64,000 nt of DNA from SCRD01 sp046705285 (GTDB lineage: Bacteria > Acidobacteriota > Terriglobia > UBA7540), in the NCBI GenBank assembly GCA_046705285.1, contig JBJKQK010000052.1:1-64000 (forward strand), written 5' to 3'. The notes beneath the pieces are model-generated. The model worked only from the letters and a program-made list of their open reading frames with translations. It made no database searches and was not told the origin of the DNA. The position numbers and the translations under genes are program-made. Of this stretch, positions 17,964 through 26,546 are shown one piece after another (the stretch's first letter is position 1; each line of letters begins with the position of its first letter).

Positions 17964-17988
17964 ACACATCGCAAATGGTGCGATGTGT
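17964..17988. terminator. Perfect 10-bp hairpin between convergent genes
   Basis: ACACATCGCA (17964-17973), loop AATGG, and TGCGATGTGT (17979-17988). It lies between the convergent permease and ntrX-like genes and could act in both directions. It lacks a T-run. A CCACCCGGGTGG palindrome follows at 17993-18004. Confidence 0.5.
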
Positions 17989-18024
17989 ACTCCACCCGGG
18001 TGGGCGCCGTCCGATTCTTCTCAT

Positions 18025-19395
18025 CTATTCGCCGGTGCTGATCCCCAGCGCTTTCATTTTGCGATAGAGGTGGCTGCGTTCCAGCCCCAGAACTTCCGCG
18101 GTGCGGCTGACGTTGCCATGATTCTCGTCGAGTTTGCGAAGGATGTAATCACGTTCGTAAGCTGTACGCGCTTCGTGCAGGGTGGAAAAACCGCCGGCCA
18201 CCCCTCGGGAGGTGCCTGAGCGTCCACGGTGGTTGGTGAGCGTTTGTGGCAAGTGCCGGCGTTCGATCCGGTCGCCAGAAACCATGATGACCATGCGTTC
18301 AACAAGATTCCTGAGTTCGCGGACATTCCCCGGCCAGCGGTAACGAAGCAGAACCTCCAGCGCCGGCTCTGAAAAGTGCTTGGGCCGGCGGCCATACGCG
18401 GCGGCAAATGTCTCCAGGAAATAATCCAGCAGTTCGGGAATGTCCTCCACATGTTCCCGCAGCGGCGGAACGTAAAAGGGAATTACGTTGAGGCGAAAAA
18501 AGAGGTCCTCGCGAAAATTGCCCCTGAGGATCTCTTCGTCCAGGTTCTTGTTGGTAGCGGCCACGATGCGAACGTCCAGGGCAAGCTCTTTCTTCGAGCC
18601 CAGCGGGGAAAAGCGCTGCTCTTCAATTACGCGCAGCACTTTGGATTGTGTCCGGAGACTCATGTCGCCGATTTCGTCGAGAAACAAGGTACCTTCATCG
18701 GCTTGCTCAAACTTCCCCACTTTGTCCTCGACGGCCCCGGTAAACGAGCCTTTGATGTGGCCGAACAATTCGCTTTCAATCAATTCCTCGGGGATGGCGG
18801 CGCAATTGACTTCGACAAACGAGCTGTCGCGACGCAGGCTCATTCGATGCAGCGCGTGAGCCACCAGTTCCTTGCCCGTGCCGCTTTCCCCGTAAACCAG
18901 CACGCGGCCATTGGTGGGAGCGGCAAGCGCCAGTTGCTGCCGCAAGGCTTTCATGGGGACGCTGTTCCCGATAATGCGGTAGTCGCCCTCAAGTTTGTGG
19001 CGCAACTGCTGGTTCTGAGCGGCGAGCGCCAGTTCTTCGGTGGCATGCTTCAGCGTGAGCAGCGTCTTTTCGATCGAGAGCGGTTTCTCGATGAAATCGA
19101 AGGCGCCCTTCTTGGTGGCGCGGACAGCGGTTTCGATGGTCCCGTGACCGGAAATCATGACGACGACCGGCGGATCTTCGCGTTCTCGAATCCGGGACAG
19201 CGTCTCGAGCCCGTCGATACCGGGCAGCCAGATGTCGAGCAGGACGACGTCGGCCTTTTCTCTGCCGAGGAAATTCAGGCACTCCTCGCCGCTTTCGACG
19301 GCCGCGACCTGATAGCCCTCGTCCTGAAGGACATCTTTCAGCGATTGCCGGATGCCGGCTTCATCGTCGACGACCAGCACCGAATAATTTCCCAA
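18025..19395 (-). CDS. NtrX-like sigma-54 response regulator
   Basis: A 456-residue response regulator and enhancer-binding protein. The receiver domain begins MGNYSVLVVDDE, with phospho-acceptor Asp54. The AAA+ domain has Walker A GESGTGKELVAHA, the sigma-54 loop GSFTGA (Ser in place of the commoner Ala) and Walker B TLFLDEIGD. The C-terminal Fis-type helix-turn-helix contains RTAEVLGLERSHLYRKM. I chose the TTG at 19395 because GGAGG sits nine bases upstream and the protein then starts at the receiver fold; an ATG at 19434 would add 13 basic residues. It follows the NtrY-like kinase by 82 bp, its likely partner. Confidence 0.92.
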   Translation of the reverse strand: MGNYSVLVVDDEAGIRQSLKDVLQDEGYQVAAVESGEECLNFLGREKADVVLLDIWLPGIDGLETLSRIREREDPPVVVMISGHGTIETAVRATKKGAFDFIEKPLSIEKTLLTLKHATEELALAAQNQQLRHKLEGDYRIIGNSVPMKALRQQLALAAPTNGRVLVYGESGTGKELVAHALHRMSLRRDSSFVEVNCAAIPEELIESELFGHIKGSFTGAVEDKVGKFEQADEGTLFLDEIGDMSLRTQSKVLRVIEEQRFSPLGSKKELALDVRIVAATNKNLDEEILRGNFREDLFFRLNVIPFYVPPLREHVEDIPELLDYFLETFAAAYGRRPKHFSEPALEVLLRYRWPGNVRELRNLVERMVIMVSGDRIERRHLPQTLTNHRGRSGTSRGVAGGFSTLHEARTAYERDYILRKLDENHGNVSRTAEVLGLERSHLYRKMKALGISTGE

Positions 19396-19477
19396 ATGCA
19401 ACTTCCTCCGTCCGGCTTTTTGCGAGCCGCCCACCGCTTGTTTCTCCAGCAGTACGGCAGTGCATTGTTTTTACCGC

Positions 19478-21733
19478 CTAGGCTTCATGCGCAGGAGACG
19501 CCACGACAGCGGGCGCATGCTCGACGGGCAATTCGATTATAAACTTGGTTCCAAGCGGGCGATTTTCCTCCACGCGGATCGTTCCTTTATGTTCGGAAAC
19601 GATGCGGCTGACGATGGCCAGGCCCAGGCCGGTGCCGCGCCGCTTGGTGGAAAAGAATGGCAGGAACAAGCGCTCTTTGGCTTCCAGCGGAATGCCGGGA
19701 CCGCTGTCCGCCACCAACAGGACAACCATTTCCCGTTCTGGATCTAGCATCGTGCGTATCCAGATGTCCTTTGCGGGCGAGTGCTGCAGCGCTTCGGCGG
19801 CGTTGTCGATCAGGTTGATCACCGCGCGTTTCATCTGGTCCGGATCGGCATGGATCGCGGGCAAACCAGCTGCCAATTCGCATCGCAGCGCAATCCCATC
19901 CAGGCGACCGTCAAAAACCTGCAATGCTTTCCCCACAATGTTGTTCAGGTCGGCATGAACGGGCCGGGACTCCGGGAAACGAGCGAAATGGGAAAATTCA
20001 TCGACCAACGTTTTCAAGGTTGCGACCTCGCTCTCGATCAGCGCGACGCTCTGTTCCACCGCCGTCACCAGATCGTGACCCGTGCGACGCGAGTCCACCC
20101 GGCCAATCCACCGGCGAATGCGCTCTGCGGAAAGCTGAATGGGAGTCAGAGGGTTCTTGATTTCGTGCGCGATGCGCTGGGCCACCTCCTGCCAGGCCAG
20201 CGCTTTCTGGGCTCGAAGAAGCTCGGTGAGGTCTTCCAGGACGAGCAGCGATCCCACGGCGCCGTGGCGGGCTCGAATGGAGGAGAGCGTCAAGGCAACA
20301 AGGGCGCGCCGGCTGCCCAATCTTACTTCCATCTGGCGCGTCACTACCCCCTGGCGCAGGGCGCGCCTGAACAGGGTTGCAACTTCGCGGGCCTCGTCCG
20401 GAGAGAAAAGATCGCCGAGCCGGTGCGCCCTTAGGATGACGTCATGGCCGAACATCCGCTCAGCTGTGGAGTTGGCCCTCATAATGCGCCCTTGCGGATC
20501 AAAGGAAACGACACCGGTGGGAATATTTTCGAGGATGGCTTCCATGACGTTGCCGCGCTCTTCCAGTTCTCGATTGGCCTTCTGGATTTGCTGTGCGGCA
20601 CGCTCAAGGGCCAGACGGTTTTCCTTTAATTGCCGGGTCATTTCGTTGAAGGACTGGATCAGACTGCCGAGTTCATCATCGCCGCGCGCTGAAATGCGAT
20701 AGTCAAGATTTCCTTTGGAGATTTCGTGGGTGGCGTTCGCAAGTGCCTGGATGGGCACGGTCACCTGTTTTGAAAAGAAGACCGCAAACCAGGAAGCCAC
20801 AAAGAGAATGAGCACCGTTAGCAGAGACAAGGAGAGCAGGTAAACACGGCGAACGGCCTTTCTCTGCCGGCTGAGCTGGTCGTATTTTTGCGTTTCACTT
20901 TGAATCTGGCTGGCAATGCGTGCAATGTTCATTGGCAGGCGGGTCATCGCAACCACGATGCCGGAAGTCCCACCAGCAGCAAAATTCAGCGGCCTCACGG
21001 CGATGAAAACCTCTTCGTCCTTGAACCTCTTGCGAATCGACAGGCCGTCCGGAGGCAGATTCCTGAAACTGTGATGGGGCAGAAGTGCGCTGACCGCCGG
21101 TCCGCTCAGTTGCACAGTACCTGCCGAGGCTAGAAGGTTTCCGTCGGGATCGAAGAACATGGCGGATTCTGAGGAGAGGTCGGCGACTTCCCGATTCAGC
21201 AGACGTTTGATGGCTGCATGGTCGCCCAGTGAGGCGGCCTGGGCAAGCTGAGGGCTGGTGGTCAGGTGAATCGCCAGGTGGCGTGAGCGATTTTCCGCCT
21301 GGATGGCGAGTTGGCGAACCACTTCCGCAGCGTCCGAGCGGACTACATCAAATGGAATCCCAAACCACTTATCGATGCTTCGGTTGAGCAGGCCATAGGA
21401 GAATAAAAACAGGAAGAACGCCGGAACCACCGTCAACGCCAGAAACGCCACCACCATCTTGGTTTTAAACCGCGAACCGAGTTTGTGGCTTCGCCTTTCA
21501 ACGTAGAGCTTCAGCAGATTCCGCGCAAGGATGAGCGCAAAAATGACAAAGGTCAGGAAGATGAGGACGGAGATTACGATGAGCAGAATGGTCTGCGGGG
21601 CGCTTCGCGGGTGGATAAAAGAAAGGTTCAGGGAAGCCTGGCTCCAGCCGATAAACAATAAGATGGGAACCACGATGAGCAGAAACACCAGGAAGGGTCG
21701 CCGGCGGGGGTGCGGTTTTTCATTCAGAGCCAT
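19478..21733 (-). CDS. NtrY-like sensor histidine kinase
   Basis: A 751-residue membrane histidine kinase. Three hydrophobic segments lie near residues 13-30, 48-70 and 93-115. An extracytoplasmic region of about 180 residues follows, then a fourth membrane segment (298-320), HAMP (about 320-372), a coiled coil, PAS (about 395-505), HisKA with His523 in AHEIKNP, and HATPase (DSGPGIPLEAKERLFLPFFS, GTGLGLAIV). This is the NtrY layout. It overlaps the upstream glycosylase gene by 14 bp and precedes the NtrX-like regulator, so the three are likely one transcript. Nitrogen or redox sensing is the family association; the actual signal is unknown. Confidence 0.92.
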   Translation of the reverse strand: MALNEKPHPRRRPFLVFLLIVVPILLFIGWSQASLNLSFIHPRSAPQTILLIVISVLIFLTFVIFALILARNLLKLYVERRSHKLGSRFKTKMVVAFLALTVVPAFFLFLFSYGLLNRSIDKWFGIPFDVVRSDAAEVVRQLAIQAENRSRHLAIHLTTSPQLAQAASLGDHAAIKRLLNREVADLSSESAMFFDPDGNLLASAGTVQLSGPAVSALLPHHSFRNLPPDGLSIRKRFKDEEVFIAVRPLNFAAGGTSGIVVAMTRLPMNIARIASQIQSETQKYDQLSRQRKAVRRVYLLSLSLLTVLILFVASWFAVFFSKQVTVPIQALANATHEISKGNLDYRISARGDDELGSLIQSFNEMTRQLKENRLALERAAQQIQKANRELEERGNVMEAILENIPTGVVSFDPQGRIMRANSTAERMFGHDVILRAHRLGDLFSPDEAREVATLFRRALRQGVVTRQMEVRLGSRRALVALTLSSIRARHGAVGSLLVLEDLTELLRAQKALAWQEVAQRIAHEIKNPLTPIQLSAERIRRWIGRVDSRRTGHDLVTAVEQSVALIESEVATLKTLVDEFSHFARFPESRPVHADLNNIVGKALQVFDGRLDGIALRCELAAGLPAIHADPDQMKRAVINLIDNAAEALQHSPAKDIWIRTMLDPEREMVVLLVADSGPGIPLEAKERLFLPFFSTKRRGTGLGLAIVSRIVSEHKGTIRVEENRPLGTKFIIELPVEHAPAVVASPAHEA

Positions 21734-22505
21734 GCGCCTTTACGCCAACCTCCCTTTCCTGAAATGGCCGAAAACCGGCTGCGGGCCGCGGAGCCTTGAT
21801 GCGCCGGCGAGCTTGGAACTCCCCATGGTCGGGCAGAAACGGCTCAAGCGGACATCCCCGGCACTCGGCTGCTTGTCGTCTGCAATGCCTTTTTCCCACC
21901 TCAACGAGCAGAGCGTGGAACTCATTAAAAAGCTCTTCATCATTCGGCAGATGCTGATGAATAAAGTCCTGAGCCGCAGAATAATCATCCTCGGAATGAA
22001 TCAAATCGTGCCGAGCCAGCACACGGCGCGTGTAAGCGTCGGCGACGAAAAATGGCAGCTTGCCGGCATAGAGCAGAATGGCATCTGCGGTTTCCGGACC
22101 CAGGCCACGAAGCGCCAGCAACTGAGTCCGCGCCACCTCCGGCGGCTGAGCAAACAGCGCCTTCAGAGAGCCGCCATGGGCATCGTCGAGCCAACGGACG
22201 AGGGTCTGAATGGTGCGCGCCTTCTGCCGGAAATACCCGGCCGGCCGAACGCACCTTTCAAGCTCCGGGAGAGAGACCTGGCGCAGCCGGGACCAGCGAA
22301 GAAGACCGGCTTCACGAAGACGGGCAATGGCCCGGGCAGCATTCTGCCAGGTGGTGTTCTGGGTGAGGATGGCGCCGAGGATCACCTCCAAGGGAGTGCG
22401 CGCCGGCCACCAATGCTGGGGGCCGAATCCCCGAAGGAGCTCTTCGTAGTACGTTTCCAGCACTTCACCCGGCTCAACTCCAGACGGCTGAGCCGTGCGT
22501 TGCAT
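21720..22505 (-). CDS. HhH-GPD DNA glycosylase (endonuclease III-like)
   Basis: A 261-residue base-excision repair glycosylase. The helix-hairpin-helix reads ALRGLGPETADAILLYA and the catalytic aspartate lies in FFVADAYTRRVL. The lysine that gives endonuclease III its AP-lyase activity (GVGRKT) is replaced by glutamate (GLGPET), as is common in the MagIII-like subgroup, so it is probably monofunctional. The Fe-S cluster motif is incomplete: CRRQAAECRGCPLEPFL has the Cys-x6-Cys-x2-Cys part but leucine where the fourth cysteine is expected. The rest of the C-terminus is basic. First gene of a unit with the NtrY/NtrX pair. Confidence 0.85.
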   Translation of the reverse strand: MQRTAQPSGVEPGEVLETYYEELLRGFGPQHWWPARTPLEVILGAILTQNTTWQNAARAIARLREAGLLRWSRLRQVSLPELERCVRPAGYFRQKARTIQTLVRWLDDAHGGSLKALFAQPPEVARTQLLALRGLGPETADAILLYAGKLPFFVADAYTRRVLARHDLIHSEDDYSAAQDFIHQHLPNDEELFNEFHALLVEVGKRHCRRQAAECRGCPLEPFLPDHGEFQARRRIKAPRPAAGFRPFQEREVGVKAHGSE

Positions 22506-22787
22506 AGGTTTGAAGTTAATACGGCAATATCAGGAAAGTCAAGTGCATCAGCAGATTCCCGACCAGGCAATGCGCCCGTTCCAGTGGCGGGGCCCCACAG
22601 TCTTTCGTCGAGACGAGGAAGGTTCCGGCTGCCGCGGAGATGATCCGCCGGGAAAGCAACAGGCTTCTTGCCCAATCGGCCGTATCGCGAAGCTACAAAT
22701 CGTTCGTTGATCGGAGTCTTTATGGAATCCAGAGCCTCAGGAATGCAGCCAATCACTGGTACTTCGGACTGCGGCAAGGGGCATAGA

Positions 22788-24518
22788 ATGTCGGGGAGAT
22801 TGGGTGAACTCCTGGTTAAAGAAAGCTCAATTACGCCCGCTCAACTTGAGCTGGCCCTTGAACACCAGCGGAAGCACGGCGGCCGGTTGGGCAGCAGCCT
22901 GGTCGGGCTCGGATTCATGACCGCTGAGGAGATCACTGCCATCCTTTCCCGCCAGTATGGCATTCCATCAATCAATCTCAAGCATTTTGAGGCCGATCCC
23001 AGCGTCATCCGCCTGATTCCCATGGAGACCGCACTCAAGTACCAGGTGCTGCCTCTCAGCCGCGTGGGCGCATCACTGACCTTGGCCATGGCGGACCCTG
23101 CGAACATCCATGCGATGGACGACATCAAAAGCATGACCGGATTTCATATCGAGCCGGTGGTGGCGTCTGAGGTTTCGATTGCTGAAGCCATCAAGGAGAA
23201 CTATGGGTCGATCGAGGAACAGGAACGCAAGAAAGAGATTGAAGAACTGGTCAGCTTTGTTGGCGACGGGCAAACCGAAAGTGTGGAAGTGGAGACCGAA
23301 GACGAGTCAAGCCTGAACCTGGCCGCTTCCGAAAGGCGAGCGGAAGAAGTTCCGGTCATCAAGCTGGTCAATCACATTCTGGCGGACGCGGTTCAACGGG
23401 GTGTCAGCGACATTCATCTGGAGCCGTACGAAAAGGAATACAGGGTTCGTTACCGAATGGATGGCTTGCTGCAGAACGCCATGCAGCCTCCCATCAAGCT
23501 GCGCGATGCCATGATCAGCCGCATTAAGATCATGGCCAAATTGGACATCTCCGAAAAGCGGCTGCCCCAGGACGGTCGCATTATGGTCCGGATGGTCCAT
23601 AACAACAAAAATAAGCAACTGGAATTCCGGGTTTCGGTGCTTCCGACCCTTTATGGCGAGAAGATTGTCATGCGGGTGCTTGACAAGGCGAATCTGCGTC
23701 TGGATATGACGAATCTCGGGTTTGAGCCGGAGTCGCTTGAAAAGTTTCAGAGAGCAATTCTCAAGCCATACGGAATGATTCTGGTTGCTGGCCCGGCGGG
23801 CAGCGGCAAGACCAGCACGCTTTATTCCTGTATCTCCCAACTCAGCAAGCCGGACATTAACATCCTGACCGCGGAAGACCCCGTAGAGTTTCAGATGCCC
23901 GGCATCAACCAGGTCGAGATGAAAGAGCAGATCGGGCTGAACTTCGCCGCTGCACTGCGCTCGTTTCTCCGGCAAGACCCGAACATCATGATGGTGGGCG
24001 AGATCCCCGACTTTGAAACGGCCGAAATCGCCACCAAAGCGGCGCTGACAGGACACGTGGTGTTTTCGACCCTGCCCACAATGGATGCGCCGTCCACTAT
24101 CTCGCGGCTGGTAAACATGGGCATTGAGCCCTTTCTGGTGGCCACTGCGGTCCGCCTGATCTGCGCGCAGCGCCTCACCCGCCGCATCTGCCCGCAATGC
24201 AAAGTCGAGAACAAAATCTCACCTCAGCTCCTGGTTGACGCGGGTTTTAGTCCCCAGGAGGCCAGGACGCTCAAGACTTTCCACGGAGAAGGCTGCGCGG
24301 CCTGCAATAACAGAGGTTTCAGGGGCCGGATCGGGCTCTACGAAGTTCTCGAAGTGAATGACGCGCTTCGCGAGTTGATCCTGGCGGGAGCTTCTGCTCT
24401 GGAATTAAGGAAAAAAGCAATTGAACACGGAATGATTTCGTTGCGGCGCAGCGGGCTGCTGAAAATTGCCGCCGGCGTGACGACGCTCGAAGAAGTAATT
24501 CGCGAAACCGTGCTTTGA
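22788..24518 (+). CDS. PilB/GspE-family assembly ATPase (variant motifs)
   Basis: A 576-residue type IV pilus or type II secretion assembly ATPase. The N-terminus has two MshEN-type motifs (RLGELLVKESS..LELALEHQ and RLGSSLVGLGF..ITAILSRQ), a fold that binds cyclic di-GMP in MshE. Walker A is GPAGSGKTST (about 335-344). Two normally invariant motifs differ: the Walker B/Asp box reads GEIPD (Pro407 in place of Arg) and the His box reads STLPTMDAP (Pro430 for His, Met432 for Asn). The zinc-type CPQC and CAAC pairs are intact. The ATG at 22788 has AAGGGG at good spacing. It stands directly upstream of pilS and pilR. It is either a divergent paralogue with altered catalysis or a degenerate one. 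Confidence 0.88.
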   Translation: MSGRLGELLVKESSITPAQLELALEHQRKHGGRLGSSLVGLGFMTAEEITAILSRQYGIPSINLKHFEADPSVIRLIPMETALKYQVLPLSRVGASLTLAMADPANIHAMDDIKSMTGFHIEPVVASEVSIAEAIKENYGSIEEQERKKEIEELVSFVGDGQTESVEVETEDESSLNLAASERRAEEVPVIKLVNHILADAVQRGVSDIHLEPYEKEYRVRYRMDGLLQNAMQPPIKLRDAMISRIKIMAKLDISEKRLPQDGRIMVRMVHNNKNKQLEFRVSVLPTLYGEKIVMRVLDKANLRLDMTNLGFEPESLEKFQRAILKPYGMILVAGPAGSGKTSTLYSCISQLSKPDINILTAEDPVEFQMPGINQVEMKEQIGLNFAAALRSFLRQDPNIMMVGEIPDFETAEIATKAALTGHVVFSTLPTMDAPSTISRLVNMGIEPFLVATAVRLICAQRLTRRICPQCKVENKISPQLLVDAGFSPQEARTLKTFHGEGCAACNNRGFRGRIGLYEVLEVNDALRELILAGASALELRKKAIEHGMISLRRSGLLKIAAGVTTLEEVIRETVL

Positions 24519-24668
24519 CGCCGGGCATGGAGTTCGGAACGATGTCCGTCGCCGGCTGCCGCAATGCCTTGCAATCCTCTCTTCCCAGCAGGGAAACAAA
24601 GCCTTCAACCGAATGCTGGCGGGCACGCGGGGTACGGTAGAGGCTGAGTTTCTCTGAAGCAGGAATGG

Positions 24669-24697
24669 TTGTCCAATGGAAGCTCAGTCACTATAAT
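24669..24697 (+). promoter_or_regulatory. Sigma-70-type promoter for the pilS-like gene
   Basis: TTGTCC (24669-24674), a 17-bp spacer, and a perfect TATAAT (24692-24697). Transcription would begin about 24704, just before the ATG at 24714. This promoter position is the reason I prefer that ATG over upstream TTG/ATG codons that overlap the promoter itself. Confidence 0.55.
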
Positions 24698-24713
24698 GCT
24701 CTTTAGTTCTGCT

Positions 24714-26432
24714 ATGAAATCCACTGGCGAACTCCAAAGCTGGCTTCCCTGGGTTATCAAGATCAGGTTTGTCATCATCACGTTTGTCTTCGCCATCGAC
24801 TATGCCATCGAGCAGATCTCTCCCAGTCCCAGTGGCTTCCATTCGATTGAATACCTGGGCGCTTTTGTCATCCTCTGGTATGTCCTCAACTTGTTCTTTC
24901 TGATTTACAACCAGATCAGCCTGGACTATTCCCTGCAAGCCCACCTGCAATTGTTTGCCGACATCTTTATCATCACCGCCATCGTTCATGTGACGGGCGA
25001 CTTGGGCAGCAACTATTTCTCTCTCTACCTTGTGGCCATCATCCTGGCCAGCATCCTGCTTCCACGCTCGCGCGTGTTTCTGCTCGCCGGCGTGAGCTTT
25101 GTTCTGATGGGTGGCGTTCTGGAACTCGCTCGCTTGCCCGCGCTTTATCCCGTCTTCGCGGCGCGCCATCCTTGGGCAGCGGCGCTGGCAAACTCATCCA
25201 GCGCCCCCGTGGACCTGGGGACTCTTCAGGTGAAGATTCTGGCGAGCCTGTTTGGCTTCTTCGGGGTTGCCTATCTTGCCAGCTTTCTGGCGGAAACCCT
25301 GCGCAAGACCGGCGCGGAGCTTCGCGACAAGCGTGGACAGGTGGCCAGCCTGCAGGCCATCAACGAAAATGTCGTCCGCAGCATGCGGGACGGGCTGATT
25401 ACAACGGACCTCGAGGGAAGATTGACTGAGCTTAATCCTGCCGGCGCGGACATCCTTGGGTGCGGGCGTGACTCCGTTCTCGGCGAACCGATTGACAAAG
25501 TCCTCATGGGCCTGGGGCCGAAATCGGAGGCGTTTCGCACGCTGGCTTCCGCTCACGGCCGGCAGGAGATCGAATACCGTCATCCCACTGGCAGCAAGCG
25601 CGTACTTGGCGTTTCGGTTTCACACCTGGTCATTCCTGAAGTCGGGACGGCGGGCTATATTTACAGTGTTCAGGACCTGACCGTCCAGAAACGGCTGGAG
25701 GCGCAATTCCAACTGCGCGAGAGAATGGCCACCCTCGGGCGGCTGGCTGCAGGTATCGCGCACGAGATTCGCAATCCTCTGGCCTCGATTTCAGGATCAG
25801 CCAAGGTTCTTGAGACGATGGGCAATATCGATGAGGACGAGCGGAAACTGATCGCCATCGTCAGCCGTGAGTCGGAACGTTTGAACAAACTGGTTTCGGA
25901 TTTCCTGCTCTATTCGCGCGAGCAGCGCTTCGAATTTCGCGAAGTAGACATTGTGGTCCTCATTGAAGAGACCTTGCTTCTGCTGCAGCACCGTCCGGAC
26001 TTCCCGCCGGGCATACGCATTGAACGGAAGTTGCCCGGCCGCCCCGTTTCCGTCTTGGCAGACGCTGACAAGCTCCGCCAGGTTTTCTGGAACATCTGTG
26101 ACAATGCACTGAAAGCCATGGAGAACGGCGGAACGCTCACCGCTGAGGTCCGGGCCGACGGGCGGAACGGCGCGCAGATTATGTTCCGCGATACCGGCAT
26201 GGGAATGGACCCCTCCCAGGTTGAGAAGCTTTTCGAACCTTTCCAGTCCGCGTTCAGCCACGGAACCGGGCTGGGGCTTGCCATTGTTTATCAGATTGTG
26301 CAGGGCCATGGCGGTCAGATCCAGGTGGAGTCTTCTCCGGGCCACGGTACGGAATTCACCATCGACCTTCCCAGAGCTCAAGAAGTGGGGGATACTGCGG
26401 AGAAAGAAATCCATGTGCCGAGCCACGGCTGA
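24714..26432 (+). CDS. PilS-like sensor histidine kinase
   Basis: A 572-residue kinase. Six hydrophobic segments fill about residues 12-195, as in PilS. A PAS domain follows (about 215-325), then HisKA with His350 in AAGIAHEIRNPLASISG, and HATPase with the GTGLGLAIV glycine-rich loop. It would phosphorylate the adjacent PilR-like regulator. I start at the ATG at 24714; upstream in-frame TTG (24669) and ATG (24696) overlap a promoter. Its position between a pilus ATPase and the regulator/pilin genes supports a role in pilin transcription. Confidence 0.92.
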   Translation: MKSTGELQSWLPWVIKIRFVIITFVFAIDYAIEQISPSPSGFHSIEYLGAFVILWYVLNLFFLIYNQISLDYSLQAHLQLFADIFIITAIVHVTGDLGSNYFSLYLVAIILASILLPRSRVFLLAGVSFVLMGGVLELARLPALYPVFAARHPWAAALANSSSAPVDLGTLQVKILASLFGFFGVAYLASFLAETLRKTGAELRDKRGQVASLQAINENVVRSMRDGLITTDLEGRLTELNPAGADILGCGRDSVLGEPIDKVLMGLGPKSEAFRTLASAHGRQEIEYRHPTGSKRVLGVSVSHLVIPEVGTAGYIYSVQDLTVQKRLEAQFQLRERMATLGRLAAGIAHEIRNPLASISGSAKVLETMGNIDEDERKLIAIVSRESERLNKLVSDFLLYSREQRFEFREVDIVVLIEETLLLLQHRPDFPPGIRIERKLPGRPVSVLADADKLRQVFWNICDNALKAMENGGTLTAEVRADGRNGAQIMFRDTGMGMDPSQVEKLFEPFQSAFSHGTGLGLAIVYQIVQGHGGQIQVESSPGHGTEFTIDLPRAQEVGDTAEKEIHVPSHG

Positions 26433-26546
26433 AACGCTGCATGATGAGACCCTGCCTGCGTTCCGGCTTAAAGGTTTTATGCTAAGTTTGTGGCTGGAAC
26501 GGCGGGACCGAATTGCGAAGAGGCGCTATTCAACAGGAAGAATGGC

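Noticed and set aside
18700..18770. GSFTGA instead of GAFTGA in the NtrX-like protein
   Set aside because: Seen in functional NtrX-type proteins; not evidence of inactivity.
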